This document shows positions 11,386-22,827 of a stretch of DNA of 39,847 nucleotides, piece after piece (within the stretch, counting starts at the first letter, position 1; the number at the start of each line of letters is the position of its first letter). The notes under the pieces were generated by a model, which was given only the letters and a program-made list of their open reading frames with translations, was not told the origin of the DNA and searched no databases. Source of the stretch: Purshia tridentata. Lineage: Eukaryota > Streptophyta > Magnoliopsida > Rosales > Rosaceae. Both the position numbers and the translations under genes were made by a program. The DNA lies in assembly GCA_003254885.1 (NCBI GenBank), contig QANT01002060.1, positions 1 to 39,847 of the forward strand. The letters are read 5' to 3'.

Positions 11386-12775
11386 GTACGAACCGAAATG
11401 ATGTTTTCGTGACTTCTAAACACGAAATGTGCTTCTTTAGGGTTAGAATGCTAATCCAAGCATGAGAAAGTGCTTCTCCATGTCTTTCTTGGCAACCGAT
11501 ATCGTTTTGGTGCAACTTTAACCAAATTGTACAGAGTGTGCACCGAAATGATGTTTTCGTTCATTCTTAACACCTAAAGTGGTTCTTTAGGGCCAGCACG
11601 CTAATCGAGACATTAGATAGTGCTTTCTCATCTCTTTCTAACCAATTGGGCACGTTTTGGGTCCAATTTGGACGAAGTTAGACTGAGTATGCACCGAAAT
11701 GACGTATTTGTGTATTCTTAGCTCCTAAAGTTGTTCTTTGGGGCTTGAATGCTTATCGAGACATGAGAAAGTGCTTCCCCAAGTCTTCTTGCCAACCGGG
11801 AATGTTTTGGTGTAACTTTAATCGAATTGGGCTCAGTGTGCGCCGAAATGACGTTTTCATGCATTCTTAAGACCTCAAGTGGTTCATTAGGGTTAGCACG
11901 CTAATATCGAGAGATGAGAAAGTGCTTCCTGATGTCTTTCTTGCCAACCAAGAAAGTTTTGGTGCAATTTGGACGAATTTGGCTTGAGTATGCATAAAAA
12001 TGATGTTTTCGTGCATTCTTAACACCTAAAGTGGTTCTTTAGGGCTGGCACGCTAATATCGAGACATGAGAAAGTGCTTCCTCATGTATTTCTTGCCAAC
12101 CAAGAATGTTTTGGTGCAATTTGGACGAATTTGGACTAAGTACGCACCGAAATGATGTTTTCTTGCATTCTTATTGGCTAAAGTGGTTCTTTAGGGCTGG
12201 TACACTAGTCGAGACATGAGAATGTGAGTCTTCATGTCCTTCTTGCCAACCGAGCACATTTTGCAATTTAGACAAAAGTAGACTGCGTATGCACTGAAAT
12301 GAGGTTTTAGTTCCTTCTTAATATGAAATGTGCTTCTTTAGGATAGAACGTTAATCCAAGCATAAGAACGTGCTTCTTGCCAAGCTCTCACGTTTTGGTG
12401 CAACTTTAACCAAGTTGTGCAGAGTGTGCACCGAAATGACGTTCCATGCATTCTCAACACCTAAAGTGGCTCATTTGGGCTACAACACAAATCCAAAGAA
12501 GAGAAAGTGCTTCCTCATGTCTTTATTGCCAACGGGGGACATTTTGGTGCAATTGAGACGAAATTAGGTTGAGTAGGCACCGAAATGAGGTTTTCGTGCG
12601 TCCTTAACAAAAGCATGTGCTTCTTGAGGGCTAGAATGCTAATCCAAGAATGAAAAGCTGTTTCCCAACATCTTTCTTGCCAACCGGGCACGTTTTGGTG
12701 GAAATTACATGAAATTGGATTCAGTACACACCAAAATGATGTTTTCGCGCCTTCTAAACATGAAATGTGCTTCTT

Positions 12776-13041
12776 CTTTTTTTGGTAAATAAATGAATCA
12801 ATAAAAGGGAAAGGAACTACAAAATACAAGGGGCATACCCCAGGAACCCAATCACTCAACCCAAAAAAAGGGGGCAATAGCAATACAGAGAACAAAAAAC
12901 AGCAGCAAAAGCAAGGCCAAACAAGCCAAACTAGCCCACCAACTAGGGAGCAATGAAGGGCTAAAACAAGTCAAAGCCCGAATTCTTAGACTTATGCAAA
13001 ACCAACAACCATACGAGGACAGCGGAACCACACTAAGACCA
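12776..13041 (-). other. LINE B 3' untranslated region and poly(A)-like tail
   Basis: On the minus strand this ends TTGATTCATTTATTTACC plus an A-run, matching the LINE A 3' end at about 1690-1725. The 126-codon open frame overlapping it (12515-12895, minus) fuses LINE tail to satellite and is not a gene. Confidence 0.7.
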
Positions 13042-14920
13042 CTACTCTCCCAAACACCATTCACGTGGAATAGGACACGCCAAAAAGGAGATCAAAGCAA
13101 GTCTACACTTGATGGAGTGCATAATTATCTTCAATAAAGAGGAAGGAATCCTACCCTCCTTCTTGAAGATGCAATTATTTCTCTCCCCCCAAATAAAGTA
13201 GACCGTAGTAGCCAAGCATAATTTTTTGATAGTGGTCCTTTTGTGCTTCCTTTTCCAAGTACCAGCAGCCCACATAACCAAATTAGACTAAGAAGAAAGG
13301 GACCTCGGGCTGCCACATCTAGACATTAAATCCTTCCAAATAACGTTGCTGAATGGGTAATCAAAGAAGAGGTGGTCATGAGATTATTCTTCCCGTTTGC
13401 ATAAAACACAAATGATGTCAACACTAGGCGTATATCTTTGAATGCAATTAGCAGTGGCAAGTCTCTCTCGTATAGCAAGCCAAAGGATAAGGCTCATTCG
13501 AGGGATATTGTTGCTAACCACACAATCTTGTGCCAAGGCACCTTGGGGGAAGGACTTCTTAAATTATGCCAAGTAGAGGCAGCAGTATAAAGGCCCGACG
13601 AGGATGGGAGCCAAACAATGGAATCATCAGCTGCACTATTAGGATTATAAGGGGCATGAGTAGCTTAATTTCCAATAAGTCTAGGGAGTCAGAAACTGGC
13701 CACTCCCATAAATTATCTGCCACAATAGAATTCACCCTACTAGTGGCATGGAGGCCGGAGTCATAGATCACACGCATACCCCAAACAACAACAATGGGGC
13801 CACTAGGTGCCAATTATCGAACCACAAGGAAGTCTTCTCCCCATTTCCAATTCGGTGCAAGATGAGGGGTCTCACCAACAATCGAAGGTTAAGGATTTTC
13901 CTCCAATTCCAAGAGCATATTTGGGGTGATTTAACCTCCCAAATATTCTTCCTTTTGAGGTGGTAAGCATGAATCCACCTAGTCCACATATTATCCCTCC
14001 CCACAATGAGCTGCCATAAGTGTCTCATCATAAGGACTTTATTCCAAGTAGGCAGCGATTTAATACCTAACCCCCCTTCATTTTTAGGCTTGCACACACA
14101 ATTCCAACTCACTTTGGCCCCATGAAGATTAGACTCCGTGCCTGACCAGAGGAAGGCTCGGATCTTTTGCTCAGTTTTATGGAGAACCGTCTTAGGGAGC
14201 ATATTATAGCTGGCCCAAAAAATTTGCATATTAGAGAGGACTGAACTTATGAGTTGTAGCCTCCCCGCATAGGATAAAACCTTGTTCCTCCAAGAATTAA
14301 TGCGAGCAGCCACATTACCGATGAGGTTCATGCAATCCCTAACTCTAAGCTTTGAGGAGATGATAGGGATGCCAAGGCAAGGTACCTTATGGGAAGGTAT
14401 CCTTCGACAAAGCCAATAGTCTCAAGAAGAATATGCTTGATGTTTGGAGCAACACCCAAAGTGAAAATGTTACTGGTGTTGGGGTTAGCTTGGAGGCCTA
14501 AGATCAGATGGAAATCCTCCAAAGCTTCCTTTAGAATGGTGATGGAAGACACATCACCACGGCACAATATGATAAGATCATCCACAAAGCATAAATGGGA
14601 TAGCTTTACCTTTTCACATTTCCAATGGTACTTAAAGCGTTGGTCACGTGATATCTTTTGAGCAACAATTTGGGACAAAACCTCCATAATAATAACAAAA
14701 AGATAGGGGGACATTGGATGACCTTGGCGAAGACCCCGAGTGCTTGGGAAGAATCCGGCCATCCCACCATTCACACAAATGGAGAATCGAGGAGTAGTGA
14801 TGCACGCTTTGATCCATTGGATGATGTGGTTAGGGAACTTAAGGGCCCCAAGGGTCTGAATAATGAAACTCCAATCCACCATGTCATAAGCTTTCATAAT
14901 GTCCACTTTAAGAGCACAGC
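13042..14920 (-). pseudogene. LINE B ORF2, C-terminal part: reverse transcriptase core and zinc-binding domain
   Basis: Reading from 14920, RT motif A is KVDIMKAYDMVDW. Next comes GLRQGHPMSPYLF, where the usual RQGDP Asp is His, then the catalytic FVDDL motif (about 14580). A zf-RVT domain follows (about 13300-13590), with CVLCKRE but with DYPF in place of the Cys-bearing ECSY seen in LINE A. The terminal segment is VYFIWGERNN. Frameshifts lie near 14378 (RYL...GIPIISSK), near 13770-13810, and near 13516 (a missing T after KIVW). In-frame stops include TAA at 13384-13386 and a TAG in the linker near 13290. The protein would reverse-transcribe LINE RNA at a nicked target; this copy cannot be translated whole. 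Confidence 0.9.
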
Positions 14921-14940
14921 CACTATAACAAATCTTGGCA
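14921..14940 (-). other. CACTA terminal inverted repeat (left end on + strand)
   Basis: CACTATAACAAATCTTGGCA begins exactly where LINE coding homology stops. It resembles the CACTACAACAAA class of plant CACTA ends. Confidence 0.65.
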
Positions 14941-16078
14941 ACTCCAACCTTTTTTTTCCTAGCTCTATTTGCCATTCAGCAACCATTTAGAGTCGCTTAT
15001 CTGTTTAGCAACTATGTAGCAACACTTAGGGGAAAGGATGTAGGGGTTGGGGTCGATTTGCCCTTCTGCACCACCTGTTTTGGTATGGGAACTGAGTTTT
15101 TGAAATCTGATCATTGAGTTGACAACCACAATAGCAACCAAATGTAGTCAGCAGGTGCTAATCTTAAGCTACAATTTCAAATTAGTTGGCTTATTGGTTT
15201 GAATATAAAAGGATAGAATATGTTGATCGCTCACTCCTATAGCAACCTTTGTGCAGAGGGTTGGCACCTAGACCATTTATTTATTTGCAATCAGCCACAC
15301 ATTTGAATGCATTTCATATTAGTTGCATTAAACCAACTACTTTATATACATTAGTTGCAGTAAACATATAAATATATATTAGTTTGAAACTGCAGTTGCT
15401 TAAGAAATATGGAATCAGCGTTTTCTTAAAACATGGCTTCCAAATGTGCTTGCTGGCACCCAATTTAAAATCAAGACAATAATCCATTAATTCACTTCAT
15501 ACACCAGCAAAATTCACAAATAGATCCAAAAGCAATTATAACATAAATCATAAGTCTATATAACATAGAGATCATCCTTTACAACACACCTCTGTTGCAA
15601 TACTAGTGCTAGCTGCTTTACAATACTAGTGCTAGCTGCTTTGCATCACTAGTGCAAGGGGCTTTACAATTTACTAGTGCTAGCTTCTTTACATTTACAC
15701 CCTATCTACATCCACAAACTCAAAACAATCCATTTAACCATAAAGAACTTCCCCTGCTCCATATATACTACCACCACCAAAACAATAACATTTCCCTTGC
15801 TCCATATATACTACCATCACCAAAATCTCCAACCAAACTTGCATGACTTATATTATGGCCTCATTCCAAATATAAGTCAGCAAGTTCCCAATCTAACTTC
15901 CAAAAAATGGAGATTGAAGTTATGTTGTCATCTTCACATGCTATTGATTTCCCTTTTTGATTGCCACTAGGTGGACTTGGGTAGTATTGGGCTGTGAAAT
16001 ACCATCAGCAAGATCTGCTCCAGGGGAAGTCACACTTGCACTTGCTAAGGGTGCTTGTAGGCTTCGGCCCATCACAAT
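14941..16078. repeat. CACTA 3' subterminal region with TAGCAAC motifs; otherwise non-coding
   Basis: CAGCAAC occurs at about 14977, and TAGCAAC at 15006, 15017, 15132 and 15240; inverted GTTGC forms occur near 15321 and 15353. Such clusters mark CACTA ends and are TNP1-type binding regions in other families (inference here). The remainder is AT-rich, apart from a short ACTAGTGCTAGC tandem repeat at 15600-15690. No coding sequence is supported. Confidence 0.5.
15600..15690. repeat. Short tandem repeat built on ACTAGTGCTAGC
   Basis: Units of about 23-30 bp, (T)ACTAGTGCTAGCTGCTTT and variants, occur four times. A related CACTAGTGCAAGGGG word recurs at about 16092. Confidence 0.7.
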
Positions 16079-18446
16079 TTATGGTGGGAATTCACTAGTG
16101 CAAGGGGTGACACCCAACGAACCTCTAAATTAATTGTCAACTGCATGAGACACTCTTCCATTGAAGTGTACATCCATTTGGAGTTGTTGCCTTTGGAGTT
16201 GCATGATCTCTCCATTATGCACTAGTCGAAGCCTTTCAACCTCTAAGCAGTATTGGTCCATTAGCATTCTAATGTGTTCCATCTCTTCTCAATGGTCCAC
16301 CGTCAATCTTGCAGCCTCCGTTTGTAATACCTCATATGACTCCCTTAAGGCATGTAACTCCATAGCCACACCACATCGCTCAATGTGCATTCCTGGAATG
16401 TCAGCAGGGGTCACTCCAATCCTATATCCCCTCACGCTACTGCTACTCTCAGGTCCCATGACTGCTGCAAAAACTCCATTGATGACTTCCATGGTAATTG
16501 GGGGTGTGTTGGGCTACTGTTCATAATGGTTTACCCTTTGTTGCAGTTCGGCCTACAAAAAAATATCGAAAGACAATCTTCAAGTTGCTGACACAAAACC
16601 ATGTCATATAAGTAGCCTAATTTGCTATCTTAAACAATCAGTAATAAAATTGGTTTTTAATCAGTAAATAACCCTGCAACATACATGAAAATAGAGAACA
16701 TGACATACAATATTTAACACTTGATGATACAACCACTAAAAAAATATTAGTTTACACAAATGGAATGCCTTCAGATGGTATAGACCTTTGACAAAATTTG
16801 CTTCATAGGTTGATTATTAAGTTAGTAAGCTTTGAAATCGAATTAATGAGTTAGTGCCAGACCAATACCATCATTATTTAAAAACTAATAATACATCAAT
16901 TGAAAAGGAGAAATGAAAAATTATAAGCTCATTTATTATCACTGAAAAATCCACATTTGATAACATTGCTAAAATTGACACTAAATGTACCCAATGAACT
17001 CACATGAATTTCCCCCACAGTAGAGTTCACTGGAGTTCCATTGGCCTAAAATGTGTGATCTTGAAGAGTTCAATTCTGTTTGGTTCTATCCCTCCGTGGT
17101 CTCGTGCCTATGAAAACATGCATATAAAATAGTCTTAAACTTTTGTCATAATGGTAACAATTAATAATCTAACTGTCAGACCCAACATATTAATTTAATT
17201 GCCCTGAATAATAATGTAGTCAATGACTGCCTTTATTGCCATGATATACGCACAAAGTTTAGGAACACTTACATACTCATCCTGGATTTGTGCAAAGGAC
17301 TTCGTGCCAGAGGTATGCATCACCCTCATTTTGGCCCTGTTGTTCAAGTTTACTACAGCACACTCCTAATTGACAACATTCACATAACTTTAATATTTGA
17401 TTATTGACTAAAAATTGAATGATGGTATCTTTGAAATGCAAATGATATATGACATGTATTTGGTAACTAGAAATTGGAAAGTGGCATAATTGTTTATTTA
17501 CACTACCCCAAACTAAATTCCCTAAGTGAATAATTGGTTCCTAATAAAATCAGTTCCCCAAGTGTTGTAAAAGGAAATGCTAACTTTGAAATCCATATTG
17601 ATCACATTACACACTTCAGAAAGCATCATCTTACCTGTCCCGACAGAGAATCCCAATGGCGAACTAGTTGAATCCATTGTTGAGGATCCACACGGGGATC
17701 CCCACATACAAACCTCCTATTCATGTTCATGAAAGGTTTATACCAATCCTTGCGCAGCAAGCACTTGTGGTGCTTCCACCGCTCATTCATTTTAGCCTCA
17801 ACAACATAGCATATCCTTTGCTTCAATGCATAAGTCCCCTCCTCAGACCAGTCAATAGTTTCCTTGTAAAACATTTTATTTTACACATTATTATACCTTC
17901 CATCAAGTTTATATAATTTGTGGATTATAGAAAATTAGAACTTCATGCCATCTATTCTCTAACATTTTTAAGGAATAAGAAAATGTATACCTCAATCTTC
18001 CCCCGAGCTCGGTCCTTTTCACACCCTTGAAACTTCCTCCAATCAAGCACATTGATTGGAAACAGGGTTCTATCAATTGCCAACTGGCCAAGGAACCTAG
18101 AAAATCTTGCTACTGTCTTGGAGGGAGCAATCGCTTGACCAAAATTGTTGAACCTCATCAGCTCTGGCCTTTCTAAACCCCAGTTTGGTTTATTCCTTCC
18201 TCTGCGTGCTCAGATATCAGCTACCTTTCCCAGGACAGCATGAGATTCATTTGCGATATGCATAACATCCCCTTGTGGGAGTTCTTCAGTGATATTGGTC
18301 AGAGCAATAGGAGCATGAGGGATAATAGTTGGTTGAGTCTCATCCACTATTGGCTCATTAACAGTATTGCCTTCCATATGGACCTCTTCTTGAGTCTCTG
18401 ATCCAAGGTCAATATCCTCAATCCCTTTGTCCTATATGTTAGCCAT
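16079..18446 (-). pseudogene. TNP1/TNPA-like gene (plant Ptta/En/Spm transposase family), decayed
   Basis: This is the accessory DNA-binding gene of a CACTA element. Exons read 18446-17991, 17862-17635, 17365-17273, 17107-17004 and 16552-16079, all joined by GT-AG introns in phase 0. Family hallmarks in order: FGQAIAPSK...FLGQLA...PINVLDWR; CLLRKDWYKPF and DPQQWIQLVRHW; NNRAKMRVMHTSGTKSFAQ; RIELFKITHF and NGTPVNSTVGEIH; then a Leu/Glu-rich, probably coiled-coil tail (VLQTEAARL, EVERLRLVHN). Lesions are stops at 18432-18434, 18210-18212, 16514-16516 and 16289-16291, and a 1-nt deletion near 17048. The in-frame codon at 16130-16132 may be the native stop. The start at 18446 is uncertain because a stop follows four codons later. 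In En/Spm the homologous protein binds subterminal motifs. Confidence 0.8.
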
Positions 18447-20004
18447 GCTTGCTAAACCTTACAACATACAAACCAGAATCATAGTTAACATAATGCAATT
18501 GCATATGTTTAATTAACAAGGTGTGTCAGTTTTCACAATATCACAAACAATCCCATATGAAAAGTAGTTTATCATGGTAAAAATATGGGATGTCTAACAC
18601 CCTATTTTATTCTTCATCTGTCATTTGTTTTAGACTTCAAAAATGGTTTGTGACCTTCTCAAACACTAATTCAAGAAGATTCACAAACTGGATGTTTCAT
18701 AAGAAGAGATGACAAACCTGTTGGAGTGCTTGGAAATGTAGTGCTCTTCACTCTCACTCTTTGTCTCCTTCTCGACTTCTCTTTCAATTAGTAAACTTTC
18801 TGAGAGAACTAGGATGTCATAGCCTGTGTGGAATGCTTATCTCTCTTCCATCTTTGAGTATAAAAAGGTCAAGGGCCCTCAAATCAACTATTCTTGAAGT
18901 TGGTAATAGTTGACAACGCATGAAGCCAATCACTTTGTGAGGTTGCGTGACAAGTTGTAGCTATAAGGCAGCCAACAATACAGGCGGGAAATTATTTTTT
19001 TTTCCCTCTCATTTGCGCTAATATTTCAATCCCAATGGACATGTAGGTGAGGAGTTGGCTTTTCTACACTGGGCTAGCAAGACTAGCAAAACCCAGTTAG
19101 TTCCTAACATACTAGGCATATAGGCCATGATTAGAAATAGCGGCAATTACATAAATTCAAGCAGCAACTGCTCAAAAACTTAAAAGGTAAGCAGCAATAT
19201 ATGGGTATGGTAGTCCACTTGGAATTTGCCTTTCAAATATATATTGTGGCATTGAAATTATTAGTCCATAAATATGTAACTAATCAGCCCATGGTATATC
19301 CTCAATCAAACCATATATACATGTTCCCATATATCTCAAGCTTTGCCTAGCTTGCCTCATAGGTAGATACTAAATATTTGAAATGGCTAATCAACAATAA
19401 ATATTTCATTCCAATATTTGTGCACATTTATCCAACTACATGATGTATAACCGATGGCAAAGGGGTTTAAAGAGTAGTTGGAACGTGGAAATTCAAGAAA
19501 ATAGAAATTTTTATTTCTACTAGTTCAACATGCAGGGTCATTTAGGGCCTCAAAACAATATTAAAAGTTTAGGACTATTTTATTTATGTTTGCCTTTATT
19601 TTATTTCGGTTTGTTAAGGCCCATGGGTCTGATTATATATATACAGTATTCATCTACTGCAGACGTGTCTGGCTGCTCTTTTTTAATTTATTTTATGGAT
19701 TTCCTTCGCCGAACTCCTAGTATTGGTACTGAGCACTCGACCATGACTGTTTTTTTTAGAGCCGAGCGGGTTGTCCAGTGCTCAGCACTGCTTCCACCAC
19801 TTAATTGAAGGGCATATATTTGTGACGGATTCATATTCCACGAGTTGTTCTCCAACAACAATATATCTATGGGAGAACGAGGAATTGAGATTCACATTCA
19901 GATTAAGAGAAAAAAGAAAACACTTAATCCAATTATTTAGTTTAGGATTTAGGCTATGTTCAATATCTTGCAAGTATATAGTGTGGATGTAATATAGTAT
20001 ATGA
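18447..20004. other. CACTA internal non-coding region
   Basis: AT-rich sequence upstream of the TNP1-like gene (minus strand). I see no recognisable protein, RNA gene or repeat. Some short TA-rich runs are present. Open frames here are short and unsupported. Confidence 0.5.
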
Positions 20005-20480
20005 AAAAGGGTTGTCGTATTCACAAAGAATTTTTAATCTAACTCAAGAACTTAAATTCTTCAATTTGATGTAACAAAAATAAACAATAAATACAACTTG
20101 AAATTAAAAACAATTCTAAACATCACTCGGAATCTTCTAGACATTCAATGTGTTCACTAACCATCACTTGAACTCCAAGTTTTATGATCCAAACATATAA
20201 CTTTGCTAATCTGCACACAAACCACCTTCCTGACCTATCTGTACTCAAATAGCCATAACGTTTCCTAAAAAAATGCAAATTGTGATCCGTAAAGTTCTAC
20301 AAGAAGCTAACATCTGTATCTTTCTAGCGGTATAAGGCTCATCATGACGTTTGCTCTGAGGAGGTGCAGTTTAATCCGAGCAGTAGGCTAATTTGCCTAG
20401 AAATTCTTTCTCCAAAAATATTAAGAGTTTCCCTTTTTGCTTTGTCCTCTTTTCTTTTCTCTTCAACCTAAAAAAAATAA
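20005..20480 (-). mobile_element. Degenerate LTR-like remnant, reverse orientation
   Basis: The reverse complement contains AGAAAGATACAGATGTTAGC then CTTTAC, resembling GGAAAGATACGAATGTTAGC then TTTTAC in the solo LTR near 8900. On the + strand, GGGTTGTCGTATTCACAAAG (about 20010) resembles the reverse of the CTGTGGGATCGACC block found near that LTR's 3' end. No ends or target duplication can be set. Confidence 0.3.
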
Positions 20481-20644
20481 AACTAAGTTAGACTAAACTA
20501 AATTCACTTTAAAATACAACAGGAATCGAAGAAGAATAGTATAAAAATATATAAAATAATGGTCAGATCAGGTTTTAGCAAGAGTGAGGGTTAATTGCAA
20601 AAAAAAAAAAAAAAATTAAAAGAATGATGTGTATGATTTAATTA

Positions 20645-22155
20645 GGCTTAATTGCAATTATATACCTCAACTTTGGGTCCATTTACTCTTCAGTACCCAA
20701 TCTTCAAAAACTGGCTCTAAGGTACCCCAACTACGAATAAGCAGTAAGGTACCTACGTTAGTTTTCCATCTACCAGGCCGTTAACTGTAGATGTGGCACC
20801 TTGGATGTGTGCCATGTGTCACCTTTTTAATTTTATTTTTGATTTTTTTGAATTTTCCTATTTTTATAAACTTTGAAAATTAATTAAAAATAGCTCCGGA
20901 CTCAGAAAAAAAATACGGAAAATTCCTATAGACTCATCTTGACTAGTACTAATTTACTATATGATCAAATTACCAATTTTCCCAATGAGAGTTTCCAGAA
21001 AATATATATACAAACTCCTCTTGAATAATACTAATTTACTATAAGGTCAAATTACCAATTTACCCTTTCATAGTTTCTAGAAAATTTTGTCCAAATTTAT
21101 TTCTAGAATTTATTGTCCTCTATGACCGAGAGGTCTTTTGGGTAGAAAGTGTTCACAAGAAAAGTAGTGTTCGTGTTTAGAGGACTAATGATGCAGACCT
21201 TATATTTTTTGGAATTCAAGAGATTATCCTATGAATTTCCAAATAGTCTAGAGTATTTAATTTTCTAGAAATAAATTTGGACTTTCCAAATTTTCTAAAA
21301 AAATCAGAAGAATTTGGTAATTTGACCCCATAGTAAATTAATACTAGTCAAGATGAGTTCGTAAGAATTTTTCCTTGTATTTTTTTGAGTCCAGATATAT
21401 TTTTAATTAAGATACAAAAATTTGAAACCTCCGAGTGTTTCCAATAAATTTGGACTTCCCAAATTTTCTACAAACTCTCAAATGGCAAATTGGTTATTTG
21501 ATCTCATAGTAAATTAGTACTAGTAAAGGTGAGTCCGTAGGAAATATTCATATATTTTTCTGAGTCTGAAGCTATTTTTAATTAAATACAAAAATGAATT
21601 TCCCTCTTAGTATTTTAAAAGATTTTGGACTTCCCAAATTTTCTGAAGACTCTCAGAGGGAAAATTGGTAATTTGACTCGTATTAAATTAGTACTAGTCA
21701 AAACTAGTCCTTAGGAATTTTCCGTGTATTTTTCTAAGTTCGGAGCTATTTTTGATTAGATTGCAAAAAAAATTTCCCTTTGAGTGTTTTCATAAAATTT
21801 GGAGTTTCCAATATTTTTGGAAACTCTCTAAGGTCAAATTGGTAATTTGATTTAATAGTAAATTAGTCCGTAAGAATTTTCCGTGTATTTTTCTTAGTCC
21901 AGAACTATTTTTAATTAATTTTCAAAGTTTGCAAAATAGGAAAATTCAAAAAATTCAAAAATAAAATAGAAAAGGTGACACATGGCACACATCCAAGGTG
22001 CCACGTCTGCAATTAATGGCCTGGTAGACAGAAAACTAAAGGAGGTACCTTAGTACTACTTATTTGTAGTTGGAGTACCTTAGCACCAGTTTTTGAAAAT
22101 CGAGTACCAAAGAGTAAATGGACCAAAAGTTAAGTTATATAATTGTAATTAACCC
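20645..22155. mobile_element. Mutator-like non-autonomous foldback element (1511 bp)
   Basis: A perfect 9-bp target duplication, ATTTAATTA, flanks it at 20636-20644 and 22156-22164. The left end GGCTTAATTGCAATTATA and the reversed right end GGGTTAATTACAATTATA start inverted arms that match for at least 300 bp, including TTGGATGTGTGCCATGTGTC near 20810 and its reverse near 21985. A 9-bp duplication with long inverted repeats is diagnostic of Mutator-superfamily elements. No transposase is encoded. The right arm carries about four tandem units of about 174 bp (GGACTT landmarks at 21279, 21452, 21627 and 21801), and the left arm about two, so the transcript would fold into a long imperfect hairpin. 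Confidence 0.88.
21240..21930. repeat. About 174-bp tandem repeats inside the Mutator-like element
   Basis: Each unit has an AAATTTTCT block, a variable CTCTCA block, an AAATTGGTAATTTGA block, a TAAATTAGTACTAGTCAA block and a GAATTTTCCGTGTATTTTT block. Period is 173-175 bp, about four copies. Inverted counterparts lie at 20930-21120. Confidence 0.75.
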
Positions 22156-22164
22156 ATTTAATTA

Positions 22165-22827
22165 TGTATAAATTAATTAAGACCATTAAATTTGGGTTGG
22201 ATAAAATCGATAGTCTTTCAATAAATATTATATTAGTTTCATTTCAAAAATAGATGGTCTATAATTACAAAAAAAAAAACAAAAAACAAAAAATGTCTGT
22301 GGGTATTATTATATTTTGGCACATTGGAGTATGGCATAAAATCTTTTCCCATATATATATATATGTATTTGCCAATATTAGTACATTTCTTCCTCTCACA
22401 AGGCCTCCTTATTGCAAGTATCCAACCACTGTACTGCATATATTGCATTTTGGAGCATAAGGACAATTTTTTAAACAATAAACATTCATTAATTGTAACA
22501 CCAACACATTCTTAACATTCTTCCAATTTATATAAACCCGACAAACACTACATGCTAAAGGAAAATTTTCCCATTGAGAGGAAAATAGGTACAACTTGGT
22601 CTAACACATATATTTTTGACCATGCTTCCTAGTAGTAGACATATATAGTATGGCTAATTTAATTTTACCAATAATCCCCAATGCCTTCGAAAATAAAATA
22701 TTTGAAAATAATATTCACATTTTCTCATTCTACCAATAACAATACAAGTTCAAATCATCCAAGCGCTATCAGGTAATCACTGCCCAAAAGTGAGATGCAA
22801 CCTTAAGCTTTCCACGATCATGTTGAC
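22165..22827. other. CACTA internal non-coding region
   Basis: AT-rich sequence with an A-run (about 22268-22290) and a short (TA)n run near 22352. No gene is supported; the open frames of 60-80 codons overlap each other on both strands. Confidence 0.5.

Larger units (their letters stand above)
1726..12775 (+). repeat. Satellite array 1 (about 150-bp monomers), interrupted by a solo LTR
   Basis: Head-to-tail tandem repeats of about 150 bp; some monomers are 105, 136 or 142 bp. Each monomer carries a GCTAATCCAAGC or GCTAATCGAGAC block, a CTTTCTTGCCAACC block and a GCACCGAAATGATGTTTTCG block. GCTA landmarks fall at, for example, 2007, 2157, 2307, 2457, 2599 and 2750. Subtracting the LTR leaves about 9.4 kb, or some 60 monomers. 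Monomer types recur in fixed order, giving two higher-order forms. The open frames here are by-products of a period divisible by three. A centromeric or pericentromeric setting is plausible but not shown. Confidence 0.95.
6759..12775 (+). repeat. Eight-monomer higher-order repeats (about 1188 bp period)
   Basis: Two transitional monomers (6759, 6911) lead into the eight-type order (called a-h here). Type a starts at 7047 and 8235, 1188 bp apart. After removing the 1655 bp of LTR plus duplicated target, the next a, at 11077, is again 1187 bp away. The following interval to about 12486 is 1409 bp. The excess is explained by a 72-bp duplication and one extra f-type monomer (about 12052). Array 2 repeats the period: type a at 34772, 35949 and 37122. 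Confidence 0.85.

Noticed and set aside
1726..12775. CRISPR-like or 5S rDNA arrays
   Set aside because: Units are continuous 150-bp tandem repeats without repeat-spacer structure, and no 5S promoter blocks or transcript body were recognised.
12515..12895. 126-codon minus-strand frame
   Set aside because: It fuses LINE 3' tail to satellite; only the LINE part recurs, in LINE A's 3' end.
16161..16526. 121-codon plus-strand frame
   Set aside because: Antisense to the last exon of the TNP1-like gene.
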